Source: Mycetocola lacteus (GTDB lineage Bacteria; Actinomycetota; Actinomycetes; Actinomycetales; Microbacteriaceae). From it: a stretch of 64,000 nucleotides of DNA. The position numbers and the translations under genes are program-made. This document shows, piece after piece, positions 45,219 through 53,786 of this stretch (positions within the stretch are counted from its first letter, which is position 1; every line of letters begins with the position of its first letter). The stretch lies in contig NZ_RCUY01000011.1 in assembly GCF_003667575.1 (NCBI RefSeq), forward strand, positions 1 through 64,000, in the 5' to 3' direction. The notes beneath the pieces are model-generated. The model had not been told where the DNA came from. It saw nothing but the letters and a program-made list of their open reading frames with translations, and searched no databases.

Positions 45219-46277
45219 CTAGTAGAACTGAACCGTGTCTACCACGTTCTTGGGGGTGGATCCATCCAGAATCGCGGTGGCGTTAGCCACAAACAGCTCG
45301 GCGATGCGTCGCTCCTCGGCGGCATTCAGCGCGGCGGTGTGCGGGCTGACCAGCACGTTGGGCAGGTCCCACAGTGCACTGGTGGGATCCAGCGGCTCGG
45401 AGGCAAAGACGTCGAGCGCGGCGAAGCCCACGCGGCCATCCTGAAGCGCCACGGTCAGGGCATCCTCGTCGATCACGGTGCCGCGTCCGACGTTGACCAC
45501 GGTCACGCCGGGCTTGACCAGCGCGAGCAGGTCGGCGCTGAGCATCTTCTCGGTTGCGGCGGTCCCGGGCAGGGTCACCACGATCGAGTCGGCGCGGCCG
45601 ATCACCTCGGCAATGTTGTCGGGGTGCACGATCTCGGAGACTCCGGGAACGTCCACCGGGCGACGGCTGGTTCCGATCACGTGCGCGCCCAGGGCGTCGA
45701 GCTTACGCGCAACCTCGGCACCGATGCCGCCGAGTCCGAGGACCAGAATCGTCTGCTCCGATACCTGACCCATCTCCCAGCGGTCGGTCCACGCGTGCTC
45801 GGACTGCTGCTTCTGCAGACGCGGCAGGGTCTTGGCCCCGGCGAAGACGCCAAACACGGCGAACTCGGCCAGCGGTCCGCCGTGCACGCCGGCGGAGGTG
45901 GTGAAGGTCACCCGGGCAAGGTCAGCCTCGGAGAGTCCGGCGGCCTTGACCTGCCCGCCACCACCGGCTGCCATGATCTGCACCCAGCGCAGCGCGGGGT
46001 TGGCGGCCACGGTGCGAGCGAGGGCCGCGGGGTTGACGTCGGGGATACCGTAGAGCACGTCGGCCGAGTCCAGCAGCTCCTCGAAGCGGGCCTGCTGCTC
46101 GGGGGTTCGGGTGAAGGAGGGATCGCCGGCAAAGTCGGCGGCAAAGCGCATCGGGGGCAGCAGGTCAGCCTCGCGCACCAGGTCGATTCGCGGCTCACGC
46201 TCGGTGATCAGGGTGGCGAGTTCCTCGGGCAGCGGGGTGGCCACAACTACGCGGAGGCGGGTGGGGGAATCGGTCAT
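45219..46277 (-). CDS. D-isomer-specific 2-hydroxyacid dehydrogenase
   Basis: A 352-aa NAD(P)H enzyme. The Rossmann site is ILVLGLGGIGAEVARKLDALGAHVIGTSRRP; the catalytic His is in SPHTAALNAAEERR, with the Arg/Glu pair in the expected earlier segments (VNVGRGTVIDEDAL holds the Arg). Members reduce 2-keto acids such as glyoxylate, hydroxypyruvate or phenylpyruvate. The frame stays open far upstream, but that part is antisense to the next plus-strand gene; MTDSPTRLRV at 46277 is the start, with AAGGAAGG upstream. Divergent from the HIBADH-like gene and first of a dehydrogenase-iclR transcript. Confidence 0.85.
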   Translation of the reverse strand: MTDSPTRLRVVVATPLPEELATLITEREPRIDLVREADLLPPMRFAADFAGDPSFTRTPEQQARFEELLDSADVLYGIPDVNPAALARTVAANPALRWVQIMAAGGGGQVKAAGLSEADLARVTFTTSAGVHGGPLAEFAVFGVFAGAKTLPRLQKQQSEHAWTDRWEMGQVSEQTILVLGLGGIGAEVARKLDALGAHVIGTSRRPVDVPGVSEIVHPDNIAEVIGRADSIVVTLPGTAATEKMLSADLLALVKPGVTVVNVGRGTVIDEDALTVALQDGRVGFAALDVFASEPLDPTSALWDLPNVLVSPHTAALNAAEERRIAELFVANATAILDGSTPKNVVDTVQFY

Positions 46278-46347
46278 GACGACGCGGACCTTCCTTTCGA
46301 CGATGAGCGGGGTCTGCCCCCATCCTAACCCCCGGAGGCCAACTCTC

Positions 46348-46367
46348 TGAACGGAGTTCGATATAGT
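46348..46367. promoter_or_regulatory. IclR-type operator and leaderless promoter of the HIBADH-like gene
   Basis: TGAAC-GGA-GTTCG (46348-46360) lies just before TATAGT (46362-46367), which ends 6 nt before ATG 46374. The palindrome occupies the promoter spacer and also faces the divergent dehydrogenase-iclR transcript, 71 nt away. Confidence 0.65.
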
Positions 46368-46373
46368 GGCCGC

Positions 46374-47288
46374 ATGATGGTGATCAATGATGTTCCCAAA
46401 ATTGGTGTTGGCGTGATCGGACTCGGCTCGATGGGCGCGCCGATGACCCACAATCTGCTCTCTCATAGGGCGGATGATGTGGAGGTCTTCGTCCAGGGCC
46501 GTCGCCCCGAGAAACTGGTGCCGTTTGTCCAAGCGGGCGCGACCGCGCGCAATACCCCGCGCGAACTGGCAGTAGATTCCGAGATCGTGATCGTGATGCT
46601 GCCGGATCTCGCACAGCTGGAACAGGTGCTCGCCGGACCCGACGGCCTGCTCGCGGGGATCACGGCACCGACCCTCCTGGTGGTGTGCTCCTCCGTCTCC
46701 CCCGCCGGGCTGCGCGACCTGGCCGCGCGCCTCACTGCCGACACCGACGGCCTGCTGCGCGTGGTGGATGCTCCGGTCTCCGGTGGCACCGAGGGGGCCG
46801 AGGCGGGGACCCTGTCGATCATGGTGGGTGGCGATCCCGAGGATGTGGCGCGGGTTCTGCCGATCCTGTCCACGATGGGAACCCCGCTGCATCTGGGACC
46901 GCTGGGCTCGGGCCAGGTGGCCAAGGCGTGTAACCAGATGATCGTCGCCGCCACGATGACCGCGGTGGCCGAGGCGGCCGTGGTCGCCGAGCGGGCGGGG
47001 ATCGACGTGGCCGCCCTCCTCCCCCTGCTCCAGGGCGGGTATGCGGGTTCGCGGGTGCTGGAGACCAAGGCCGAGCGGATCATTACCCGGGACTACACCC
47101 CGACCGGGATCGCCGCGTTTATGGTCAAGGACCTCACCGCCGCGGTCGCCGAGGCCGACGCAACCGGCACCGCCGCCCGCCAGCTGCGCACCAACCTGGG
47201 GGTCTTCACGGACCTGGTGGACGCGGGCCTCGGCGAGGAAGATCTGGCGGTGGTGCACCGCTTCGCCGAGATCGACCCACTCGATTAG
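46374..47288 (+). CDS. NAD(P)-dependent beta-hydroxyacid dehydrogenase (HIBADH family)
   Basis: A 304-aa oxidoreductase of the 3-hydroxyisobutyrate / tartronate-semialdehyde reductase family. Motifs: cofactor site GVIGLGSMGAPMTHNLL, substrate-binding DAPVSGGTEGAEAGTLSIMVGG, catalytic Lys in GSGQVAKACNQMIVAATMTAVAEA, and the cofactor-closing KDLTAAVAEAD. The mRNA is probably leaderless. Divergent from a 2-hydroxyacid dehydrogenase gene and sharing an IclR-type palindrome with it, it probably reduces a semialdehyde intermediate in the same pathway; the specific substrate is not visible. Confidence 0.9.
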   Translation: MMVINDVPKIGVGVIGLGSMGAPMTHNLLSHRADDVEVFVQGRRPEKLVPFVQAGATARNTPRELAVDSEIVIVMLPDLAQLEQVLAGPDGLLAGITAPTLLVVCSSVSPAGLRDLAARLTADTDGLLRVVDAPVSGGTEGAEAGTLSIMVGGDPEDVARVLPILSTMGTPLHLGPLGSGQVAKACNQMIVAATMTAVAEAAVVAERAGIDVAALLPLLQGGYAGSRVLETKAERIITRDYTPTGIAAFMVKDLTAAVAEADATGTAARQLRTNLGVFTDLVDAGLGEEDLAVVHRFAEIDPLD

Positions 47289-47334
47289 GTTCCCGGCTCC
47301 AACTACAGGCCGCAAAACACAGGCCGCAAAACCA

Positions 47335-47365
47335 AGAGTCCCGGCGGGAAACTCGCCGGGACTCT
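47335..47365. terminator. Terminator between HIBADH-like gene and tRNA-Lys copy 1
   Basis: A 12-bp stem AGAGTCCCGGCG/CGCCGGGACTCT with a 7-nt loop. It serves the plus-strand gene and also lies just downstream of the minus-strand tRNA. Confidence 0.75.
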
Positions 47366-47370
47366 GTTGG

Positions 47371-47443
47371 TGCACCCCCTCGGACTTGAACCGAGAACCC
47401 ACTGATTAAGAGTCAGTTGCTCTGCCGATTGAGCTAGAGGTGC
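47371..47443 (-). tRNA. tRNA-Lys (anticodon CTT), copy 1
   Basis: A 73-nt cloverleaf: acceptor GCACCTC with GGGGTGC, anticodon arm ACTGA-CTCTTAA-TCAGT (anticodon CTT), T arm TCGGTTCAAGTCCGA. Identical in sequence to the copies at 47585-47657 and 60872-60944. Confidence 0.95.
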
Positions 47444-47544
47444 CCACGCCGTAACCGACGTGATACCTCCACTGTACCCAGAGAAGGCAGCGAGAAAAAA
47501 TCGACACCCGCGTGGCGCACCACCCGGTGTCGCGGAAAAACACA

Positions 47545-47574
47545 ACACCCCGATTCCATGCGGAATCGGGGTGT
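47545..47574 (-). terminator. Terminator of tRNA-Lys copy 2
   Basis: ACACCCCGATTCC/GGAATCGGGGTGT with a 4-nt loop; on the minus strand TGTGTTTTT follows. Confidence 0.85.
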
Positions 47575-47584
47575 AATGGGCTGG

Positions 47585-47657
47585 TGCACCCCCTCGGACT
47601 TGAACCGAGAACCCACTGATTAAGAGTCAGTTGCTCTGCCGATTGAGCTAGAGGTGC
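47585..47657 (-). tRNA. tRNA-Lys (anticodon CTT), copy 2
   Basis: Identical to copy 1 over all 73 nt, and 214 nt away in the same orientation. The short flanks just outside (GGTGCACC on one side, GCTAGAGGTGC on the other) are also shared, but beyond those the sequences differ, and each copy has its own terminator. Confidence 0.95.
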
Positions 47658-47802
47658 GCGCTAAACACTGCGGTGTTTGGCAACGTCACAACTATACACA
47701 CAATCCCACACACCTCCTATTCGTGACACGTCCGGGCGCGTCTCGCCCGCGGCGCAATAGCATCGGGGCATACAGTTTTGCCCGTCGATCAAGGGACGCA
47801 CC

Positions 47803-48117
47803 ATGTCTGCCGTTGTAGTCACCGCCGTGTTCACACCCGTACAGGGTCAGCTTGAGGCCGTGCTGGACGCCCTGCGTCCGGCGATCGAGGCGGTGCAGAC
47901 CGAGTCGGGATGCGAGCTCTATGCGATCCACCAGCACCCGAACGGTGACATCGTGATGATCGAGAAGTGGTCGAGTGTGGAGCAGCTGGACCGCCATGGC
48001 GAGGGTCCGGCCGTGGCCGCCCTCAACGCCGCACTGGTGGGCCTGCTCGAGCGCCCCGCCGATGTGACTCGGCTGATCCCGATTCCCGTGGGCGACACGA
48101 TTCGCGGCACCCTGTAG
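47803..48117 (+). CDS. ABM-domain protein (antibiotic biosynthesis monooxygenase / YgiN-like)
   Basis: A 104-aa protein with a single ABM domain: VVVTAVFTPVQGQLEAVLDALRPAIEAVQTESGCELYAIHQHPNGDIVMIEKWSSVEQLDRH. The ferredoxin-like fold and size fit YgiN-type quinol monooxygenases and small cofactor-free oxygenases of polyketide pathways; the family cannot be split by sequence alone. AGGGACG lies before the ATG. It lies 44 nt before an AfsR-like regulator that has its own TATAAT promoter. Confidence 0.85.
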   Translation: MSAVVVTAVFTPVQGQLEAVLDALRPAIEAVQTESGCELYAIHQHPNGDIVMIEKWSSVEQLDRHGEGPAVAALNAALVGLLERPADVTRLIPIPVGDTIRGTL

Positions 48118-48148
48118 CCGGAACCGCCACACCGGCGCCCGAGAATCG

Positions 48149-48154
48149 TATAAT
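48149..48154 (+). promoter_or_regulatory. TATAAT box of the AfsR-like gene
   Basis: A consensus -10 box that ends exactly 6 nt before the GTG start, so transcription should begin at the start codon. The -35 position is GC-rich and unlike the consensus. Confidence 0.6.
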
Positions 48155-48160
48155 CGGCAC

Positions 48161-51100
48161 GTGAGCTTCGCCGACCCGATCCTGCGTGTTCTCGGCCCAA
48201 TCCGGGTGGGCGAGACCCCCGTCTCCGGCGAGCGCGCACGGGTTCTCCTCGCCGTACTTGCTCTGGCTCAGGGTGAGCCCCGCTCCCCCGGATACCTGGC
48301 CGACGAGCTGTGGCCCGAGCAGCCCCCGGCGGATCAGCGTGGTGCCCTTCAGGCCCTGGTTTCCCGGGTGCGGAGGCTACTGCCCGCCGGAACCCTCACA
48401 CTCGAACCGGCCGGATACCGGCTGAGTATCGACTCCGACCTGAGCCGCACCCACGCCGCCCTGCGCACCCCGCAGGATCCCACGGCACTGCGCGACGCCC
48501 TGGGGCTCTGGAGCGGGGATCCGGGGTCTGACCTTGATCCGTTCCCCGTTGCCGACGATCTGGCCACCCACGCCAGGGACACCCGGATCGTACTACTTCG
48601 ATCCCTCGGTACCCTCCTCTCCGGCCCCGATCCCGCCGGCGCACGGGGATTCCTGAACGAACTGTGCGCGCTGGAGCCCCTGAGTCAGGACGATCATCTG
48701 ACACTGATCCGAGTGCTTGATGCGCTCGGAGAACCCGCGGCAGCTCTGGCCACCTTCGCGTCCCTGCGCGAACGCCTGGCCGAACAGCTGGGCACCGACC
48801 CGAGTCCCGCGCTGCGCGCCGAGCATGCCCGCCTCCTGCGTGCAGACTCCGCCGCGAGCGATGTCGAGGTTCGCACCCCCACGGCCGTGGACACCCTCGA
48901 TCTCACCCCCGTGACCGTGTGTATGGGACTGCGCGGATTTGCCGATGCCCTGATCGGCCGCGACGCGGATGTCCACACCCTCGAGCAGGCCCTCCACCAG
49001 CACCGTCTGGTCACCATCCTGGGTCCCGGCGGTCTCGGAAAGACGCGGCTCGCTCAGGCGGTCGCCCACTCCTGGCGGGGTCAAATATCGCGGATCGTGG
49101 TGGCCGAGCTGGCCGGTGTACGAAGCGCGGAGGATCTTCCCCGCACGCTCGCCGCGCTGCTGGGTCTGCGCGACAATCTGGCCGATGCCCGCGTTGGCGA
49201 TGCCCCACGCCTGGACCTCGCCGAACGTGTTCTCGCGGCCCTGGCACAAACCCCGACCCTGCTGGTGTTGGATAACTGTGAGCATCTGATTGATGCGGTT
49301 GCCGCCTGGAGCGCGGACGTGCTGGGGGCCTGCCCGGAACTACGTCTGCTCGCCACCTCGCGGTCCCCGCTGCTCGTCCCCGGCGAGCGGGTATATGAAC
49401 CCACACCGCTGGCCTCCGGGGATGCCGAGATGCCCGGCCCCGCGCTCCTGCTCTTTGCCGAGCGCGCCCGCGCGGCCCGGCCGGATGCCCGGTTCGATCC
49501 GGTCCTTGTGACCGAGCTGTGTGAGCGCCTGGACGGGCTCCCGCTGGCCATCGAGTTGGCCGCCGCGCGCACCCGGGTGCTCACCCTGCCGCAGATCCTG
49601 GGCGGACTTGAGCACAGTCTCGGGGTGCTGGATCCCCCACGCTCGGGTGGTAACCGGATCGCGCCGGACCGCCACCGCACCCTCACCGCGGTGATCGGGT
49701 GGAGTTGGAACCTACTGACCGAACGCGAACGGGAAACCTATCTCGTGTGCTCGCTCTTCCCCGACGGGTTTGGGCTTCCCGCGGCCTCGTCCGCCCTGGG
49801 TCGGGATGCCTCCGAAGACCTGGAGGGTCTGGTCCTCCAATCGCTGGTTCGAGCCTCCGAGGATCCGGTCACCGGAACGATGCGCTTTCGCATGCTGGAA
49901 ACCATTCGTGAGTTTGGCACCGCCGAGCTCGCGCTGCGCGGGGATACCGATGCGTTTCGGGATCGCATCATCGCCTGGGCCGAGGCGAGCGCGCTGGAGC
50001 TTCTGCCGCGCACCGACGGCCCCGAACAGGCACAGGGGTTTGCCCTGGTGCGGCTCGAGCACGACACGTTCATGTGGGCCCTGCGTGGTGCCCTGGAACG
50101 GGGCAATGCGCACGCGGCCCTGGCGATCTTTGGACTGGTGTCGTTCTATCAGGCTCGGCTCAGCATCTACACCGACGCCGATGGGCTGGCCGCGGCCATC
50201 CTTGCCCTGCCGCGCGTGGAGCGAAACTACACCGGGGTGCGCGCAAATGCCGCGGGCCTCGGATTTGTGGTGCTCGGCGTCTTTGGGCTGTTTGATGATC
50301 TTCGGACCGGGGTGACCGCGCTCACACGAATTCGCAAGATGCTCGACGCGGGGGCGGTCACCGATCGCCGGATCGAGGCGTTCTATCGGATGCTGCATGG
50401 CTCCGCAGCACCCGATCGCGTGATGACCGTGCTGCACACGATGGCGGAGGACCCCGAGCCCCAGGTTGCCGTCTACGGTCTGCTCCTGGCGGCACAGCTG
50501 GCCGAGAATGCCGGACGAGCCCAGGAGGCCATCAACTTCGCGCTGCGCGCCGAGAAGCTCGCGCGCGTGCTCGGCGACCTGTGGACACTCACGATGACCC
50601 GCGTGGTCCTCGCCCAGCTCACCAGTGAGGTCGCAGATATCGAGGACTCCATTGCCTGGGCGAAGCTCGCACTGCCCGGACTCACGACCCTGGGCCTGGC
50701 CGAGAACCGACGTCATATCCTCTGGCTCCTGGCGATTTACACCGAGTCTCCCGCCGAGCTGGAACCGCTGATCACCGATGAACCCAGCCCACATATGAAC
50801 AGCACCGAGGAGGATTTCCGATCGGTCGCGTGGGCCGGTCGCGCCGAACTCGCGCTGAAAAACGGCGAGCGCGCCCGCGGTCTGGAACAGTATCGTCTCG
50901 CCGAACGCAACTTTGCCACCCCGATTGCCCGCGCCTATGCCTGGTACACGATGGTGGCGTCGGGCTCCCTCGCCGCGCACGGTCTGGCCCGCGAGCCTGA
51001 GCTTGCCATGTTCCGTCGCCTGCGCACCCGCGCCATCGCGCTGCAGCGCATCGGCGGTATCCACACGGACATGCCCGTGTGGGGCTCGGCCCTGCTCGCG

Positions 51101-51358
51101 GTTTCCACGCTGGGGCTCAGCACCCCCGAGGTTTCGGACCTCTCCCTCGAGCTCTTTGCCGTCTGCCGATCATTCTCGGCCCGGCAGGAACTCCCGGCTC
51201 TGCGCTACTCCGTTCATGAGGCCGCCCATGTGGAGGTCGCCGGCCCCGAGGCGGTGGCCCGGGCACTGACCGCGGCCGATGCACTGAGCGCCCGGGCCCG
51301 GGTGGAGCGCGCCGTCGCGATTCTGCGGGATCCCCGCTGGCGGGCCGCGGGGGCCTAA
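48161..51358 (+). CDS. AfsR/SARP-type regulator (winged helix, BTAD, NB-ARC ATPase, TPR)
   Basis: A 1065-aa regulator. An OmpR-like winged helix (about 6-90, LRVLGPIRVGETPVSGERARVLLAVLALAQGEPRSPGYLADELWPEQPPADQRGALQALVSRVRRLL) leads into a bacterial transcriptional activation domain (about 95-230). The STAND ATPase follows with P-loop GPGGLGKT (288-295) and Walker B LLVLDNCEH (about 367-375). The C-terminal 500 residues are helical repeats that should sense a partner or ligand. Such proteins switch on secondary-metabolite genes in actinomycetes. The GTG follows a TATAAT box by 6 nt. It converges with the AvrD operon (stop codons 59 nt apart), the most obvious target. Confidence 0.9.
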   Translation: MSFADPILRVLGPIRVGETPVSGERARVLLAVLALAQGEPRSPGYLADELWPEQPPADQRGALQALVSRVRRLLPAGTLTLEPAGYRLSIDSDLSRTHAALRTPQDPTALRDALGLWSGDPGSDLDPFPVADDLATHARDTRIVLLRSLGTLLSGPDPAGARGFLNELCALEPLSQDDHLTLIRVLDALGEPAAALATFASLRERLAEQLGTDPSPALRAEHARLLRADSAASDVEVRTPTAVDTLDLTPVTVCMGLRGFADALIGRDADVHTLEQALHQHRLVTILGPGGLGKTRLAQAVAHSWRGQISRIVVAELAGVRSAEDLPRTLAALLGLRDNLADARVGDAPRLDLAERVLAALAQTPTLLVLDNCEHLIDAVAAWSADVLGACPELRLLATSRSPLLVPGERVYEPTPLASGDAEMPGPALLLFAERARAARPDARFDPVLVTELCERLDGLPLAIELAAARTRVLTLPQILGGLEHSLGVLDPPRSGGNRIAPDRHRTLTAVIGWSWNLLTERERETYLVCSLFPDGFGLPAASSALGRDASEDLEGLVLQSLVRASEDPVTGTMRFRMLETIREFGTAELALRGDTDAFRDRIIAWAEASALELLPRTDGPEQAQGFALVRLEHDTFMWALRGALERGNAHAALAIFGLVSFYQARLSIYTDADGLAAAILALPRVERNYTGVRANAAGLGFVVLGVFGLFDDLRTGVTALTRIRKMLDAGAVTDRRIEAFYRMLHGSAAPDRVMTVLHTMAEDPEPQVAVYGLLLAAQLAENAGRAQEAINFALRAEKLARVLGDLWTLTMTRVVLAQLTSEVADIEDSIAWAKLALPGLTTLGLAENRRHILWLLAIYTESPAELEPLITDEPSPHMNSTEEDFRSVAWAGRAELALKNGERARGLEQYRLAERNFATPIARAYAWYTMVASGSLAAHGLAREPELAMFRRLRTRAIALQRIGGIHTDMPVWGSALLAVSTLGLSTPEVSDLSLELFAVCRSFSARQELPALRYSVHEAAHVEVAGPEAVARALTAADALSARARVERAVAILRDPRWRAAGA

Positions 51359-51417
51359 ACGCACAACGTCGATATCCCTGAGGTCCGTCTGTCCGGGCGA
51401 ACGGATGATCGAGAGCA

Positions 51418-52347
51418 TCAGGCAGCCCGGGCCACCGGACCGTGCGGAATCGCGTGAGCCAACGAGAACCGGGAGTCCACACCGTAGCCACATGCCTGCC
51501 CGGCGAAAATGCTGAAGACCCGGTCGCCCACGTTCATCGTGCGGTGCTGGTCAACACTCACGCGCGCTTCGGCTTGGCCTGGCTGCCCGGGTGGATTAAT
51601 CCAGCCCTCATATTTCCGCATCCAGAGTGTGTCGCTGTCCTCGCGAGAGAGGCCATCAACCGCCGCGATCAGCGCCTGAGCGGTCTGGGAGCACGCGACG
51701 ATATTTGCGACCACCCGCAGGTCTCCGGGCACCGCCTCGACCCGACCGGAGAGGCCGATTCTGCACCGCGCCGTGTGTGCCTCGGCATCCACCTCCACCC
51801 GGGTGAGCGTAATCACGGGGGTGTCTCCGGCCCGGTGCGAGGCACGACCGCTTTCGCCCCAGTCGTTCGTGATGATGGCGTAGTCGGCCGAGGTGCGCAT
51901 GTTGCCGATTTTCACCTCCGCGTGCACGGCCCGATTCTGCACCGACAGAATCCCGAGGATGGGGACGTTGTCGAGCGCTTCGATGGGGGCCGACCCGGCT
52001 CTTAAGACGACGTGGGTCAGCGCGGCGATATCGGTGGGCGCGATGCTGCCGCTACGCCGGTTCAGCTCACCAAACCGGCTGCCAATATGAGCAAGGAAGA
52101 GCACCACATCGATGGTGCTGAGGTGCGGCAGACGCTGCACCTGACCGCGTCGGCCCCAGTCCGCCGGATATCGCACCATCGCCGAGCCCTGGACGCTCCA
52201 GGTCTGCGGATCTCTGGCCTGGAAGCTCAGCGAAGATTGTTGTTGTGCACCTCGATAGAGGGAACCGAAAAATCGGCCGGACGCGTCGCCCAAGAGCTCA
52301 TCGATGGACGCGGCTCTGATTGGTGTATTCATGGTGTTACTCCTCAT
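51418..52347 (-). CDS. AvrD-family protein (syringolide-synthase-like)
   Basis: A 309-aa protein matching AvrD of Pseudomonas syringae, which directs synthesis of the acyl-glycoside elicitors called syringolides. Conserved signposts, numbered from MNTPIRAAS: SIDELLG (9-15), GRFFG (19-23), VRYPADW, PHLSTID (69-75), RAGSAP (111-116) and DSDTLWMR (232-239). The ATG at 52347 overlaps the exporter stop as ATGA; the ATG at 52332 with AGGAG 7 nt before it gives 304 aa and is equally good. Last gene of a four-gene operon with an MFS exporter, alpha/beta hydrolase and FAD monooxygenase. AvrD joins a beta-ketoacyl chain to a C5 sugar; whether this protein does so is inference. Confidence 0.85.
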   Translation of the reverse strand: MRSNTMNTPIRAASIDELLGDASGRFFGSLYRGAQQQSSLSFQARDPQTWSVQGSAMVRYPADWGRRGQVQRLPHLSTIDVVLFLAHIGSRFGELNRRSGSIAPTDIAALTHVVLRAGSAPIEALDNVPILGILSVQNRAVHAEVKIGNMRTSADYAIITNDWGESGRASHRAGDTPVITLTRVEVDAEAHTARCRIGLSGRVEAVPGDLRVVANIVACSQTAQALIAAVDGLSREDSDTLWMRKYEGWINPPGQPGQAEARVSVDQHRTMNVGDRVFSIFAGQACGYGVDSRFSLAHAIPHGPVARAA

Positions 52348-53786
52348 TTCTCACTCCGATCGGTAGTTCCGATCCGAACGTCCTCTCGTCGCGAGTACAT
52401 GGTGATGATCGAGACAAGACCAAAAACCAGCGCAATCACGGCGCTGGCGATCCCCACCGAGCGGAATGCCGTCACCGCATCGGCGCGGGCGAGGGCGGGG
52501 ATGAACACCGCCCCAAACAGCGAGACGGCAACGGCTTCGCTGCCGACACGAATCGTGTTGATCCAACCCGCCGCCAGGCCCGCGTTGTTTTCCGGAGCCA
52601 CCGCGAGAGCCTCGTTATCAACGAGCCCGGCGTGAAGTCCAAAACCGATACCGAGCACAACCATGACCGCGGCCAGCACACCCGGAGGGGAACCCGCGAA
52701 GCCCGCGATTGCCGCCGACCCGAGCACCATCAGAACAACCGCGATGGCCAAGACCGTCCGCGGGGCCGCGCACCGGCCCACCAGGAAGCCGGCCACAAGC
52801 GGGACGCCCAGCGTCGGCAGGGTCATAAACATCACAAAGAGTCCGGATTCGGTGGGACTCACGCCCCAGGCCGCCTGCACCAGGCTCGGCACATAGGTCA
52901 CACACGAGGCAAAGCTAAAGCTGGCGACCACCACCACGAGGGTGACCCCCAGAAAGCGAGGCCGGCCGATGAGCCGAAAATCGAGAAGCGGCACCCGGAC
53001 TCGACGCTCTCGAAGGATCAGACCCAGCACACACAGCCCCCCAATCGCCACCGGAATCAGCGTGCCCGGGGTGATCCAGGTCCCCGAGGATCCCGCCACA
53101 AATGCGGATACGAGTGCGGCAATCACACCAAAAAAGAGCAAAGCTGCCGGCCAGTCAAACGCGCCGGGTGCCCGCGGTTCACTCCGGGTAATGTCCCGGC
53201 AGGTCAGCATGATGACCACGGACAGGATCAGCAGCACACCCTGGATCGCAAAGATATGGTTCCAGCCCACCGCCTGTGTCACGATTCCGCTCAGGGTGGG
53301 GCCACTGGCGAGCGAAAGCCCGGCCACGGCCCCCATCAGGGAAAAGGCACGGGCACGCTCGGGCCCTGAAAACGCAAGCGACAGCAGCGCCGAGCCCACG
53401 CTGAATATGGCACCGGCACCGATGCCGGCAAGAATCCGAGCCGCGTCGAGAAGCAGATAGTCGGGGGCACAGAAACTCACGATGGACGCACCAATAAAGA
53501 TCGCCCCGCCGAGACTAAAGGACCGCCAGCGTCCGATGCGATCGGCGAGCGACCCCCACGCCAGGGTCGACGCGGCAAATGTGATGTTGAACCCGTTCAG
53601 CGCCCACTGTTGACCCACCGGATCAGGACCGAGAGCCGCCGCGATATCGGCGAGCGCAACCGCGGTCCCCGAGACCGACAGCGGCACCACAAATACCGCG
53701 ATCAGAACGGCGGCCGCCAGTCGATAGCGCTGCCCGGGTCGTGATGCTCGCGGGACCACGGTGCGGCCCGGCGACGTCCGGATCAT
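52344..53786 (-). CDS. MFS exporter, DHA2-like
   Basis: A 480-aa, about 14-helix transporter. FVVPLSVSGTAVALADIAAALGPDPVGQQWALNGFNITFAASTLAWGSLADRIGRWRSF covers helices 1-2; AGLSLASGPTLSGIV in helix 5 is the antiporter motif C, marking an exporter. It lacks the acidic residue of helix 1 seen in the QacA-like pump at 24 kb, so substrate is likely different. Start overlaps the hydrolase stop and its stop overlaps the AvrD start, both by ATGA. By position it should export the product of the AvrD cluster or give self-resistance. Confidence 0.9.
   Translation of the reverse strand: MIRTSPGRTVVPRASRPGQRYRLAAAVLIAVFVVPLSVSGTAVALADIAAALGPDPVGQQWALNGFNITFAASTLAWGSLADRIGRWRSFSLGGAIFIGASIVSFCAPDYLLLDAARILAGIGAGAIFSVGSALLSLAFSGPERARAFSLMGAVAGLSLASGPTLSGIVTQAVGWNHIFAIQGVLLILSVVIMLTCRDITRSEPRAPGAFDWPAALLFFGVIAALVSAFVAGSSGTWITPGTLIPVAIGGLCVLGLILRERRVRVPLLDFRLIGRPRFLGVTLVVVVASFSFASCVTYVPSLVQAAWGVSPTESGLFVMFMTLPTLGVPLVAGFLVGRCAAPRTVLAIAVVLMVLGSAAIAGFAGSPPGVLAAVMVVLGIGFGLHAGLVDNEALAVAPENNAGLAAGWINTIRVGSEAVAVSLFGAVFIPALARADAVTAFRSVGIASAVIALVFGLVSIITMYSRREDVRIGTTDRSEK

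Noticed and set aside
45219..47402. A very long minus-strand frame that would extend the 2-hydroxyacid dehydrogenase at its N-terminus
   Set aside because: The extension is antisense to a well-supported HIBADH-like gene and to a tRNA, and has low-complexity Gly/His/Arg composition; the true start is at 46277 with a ribosome site.
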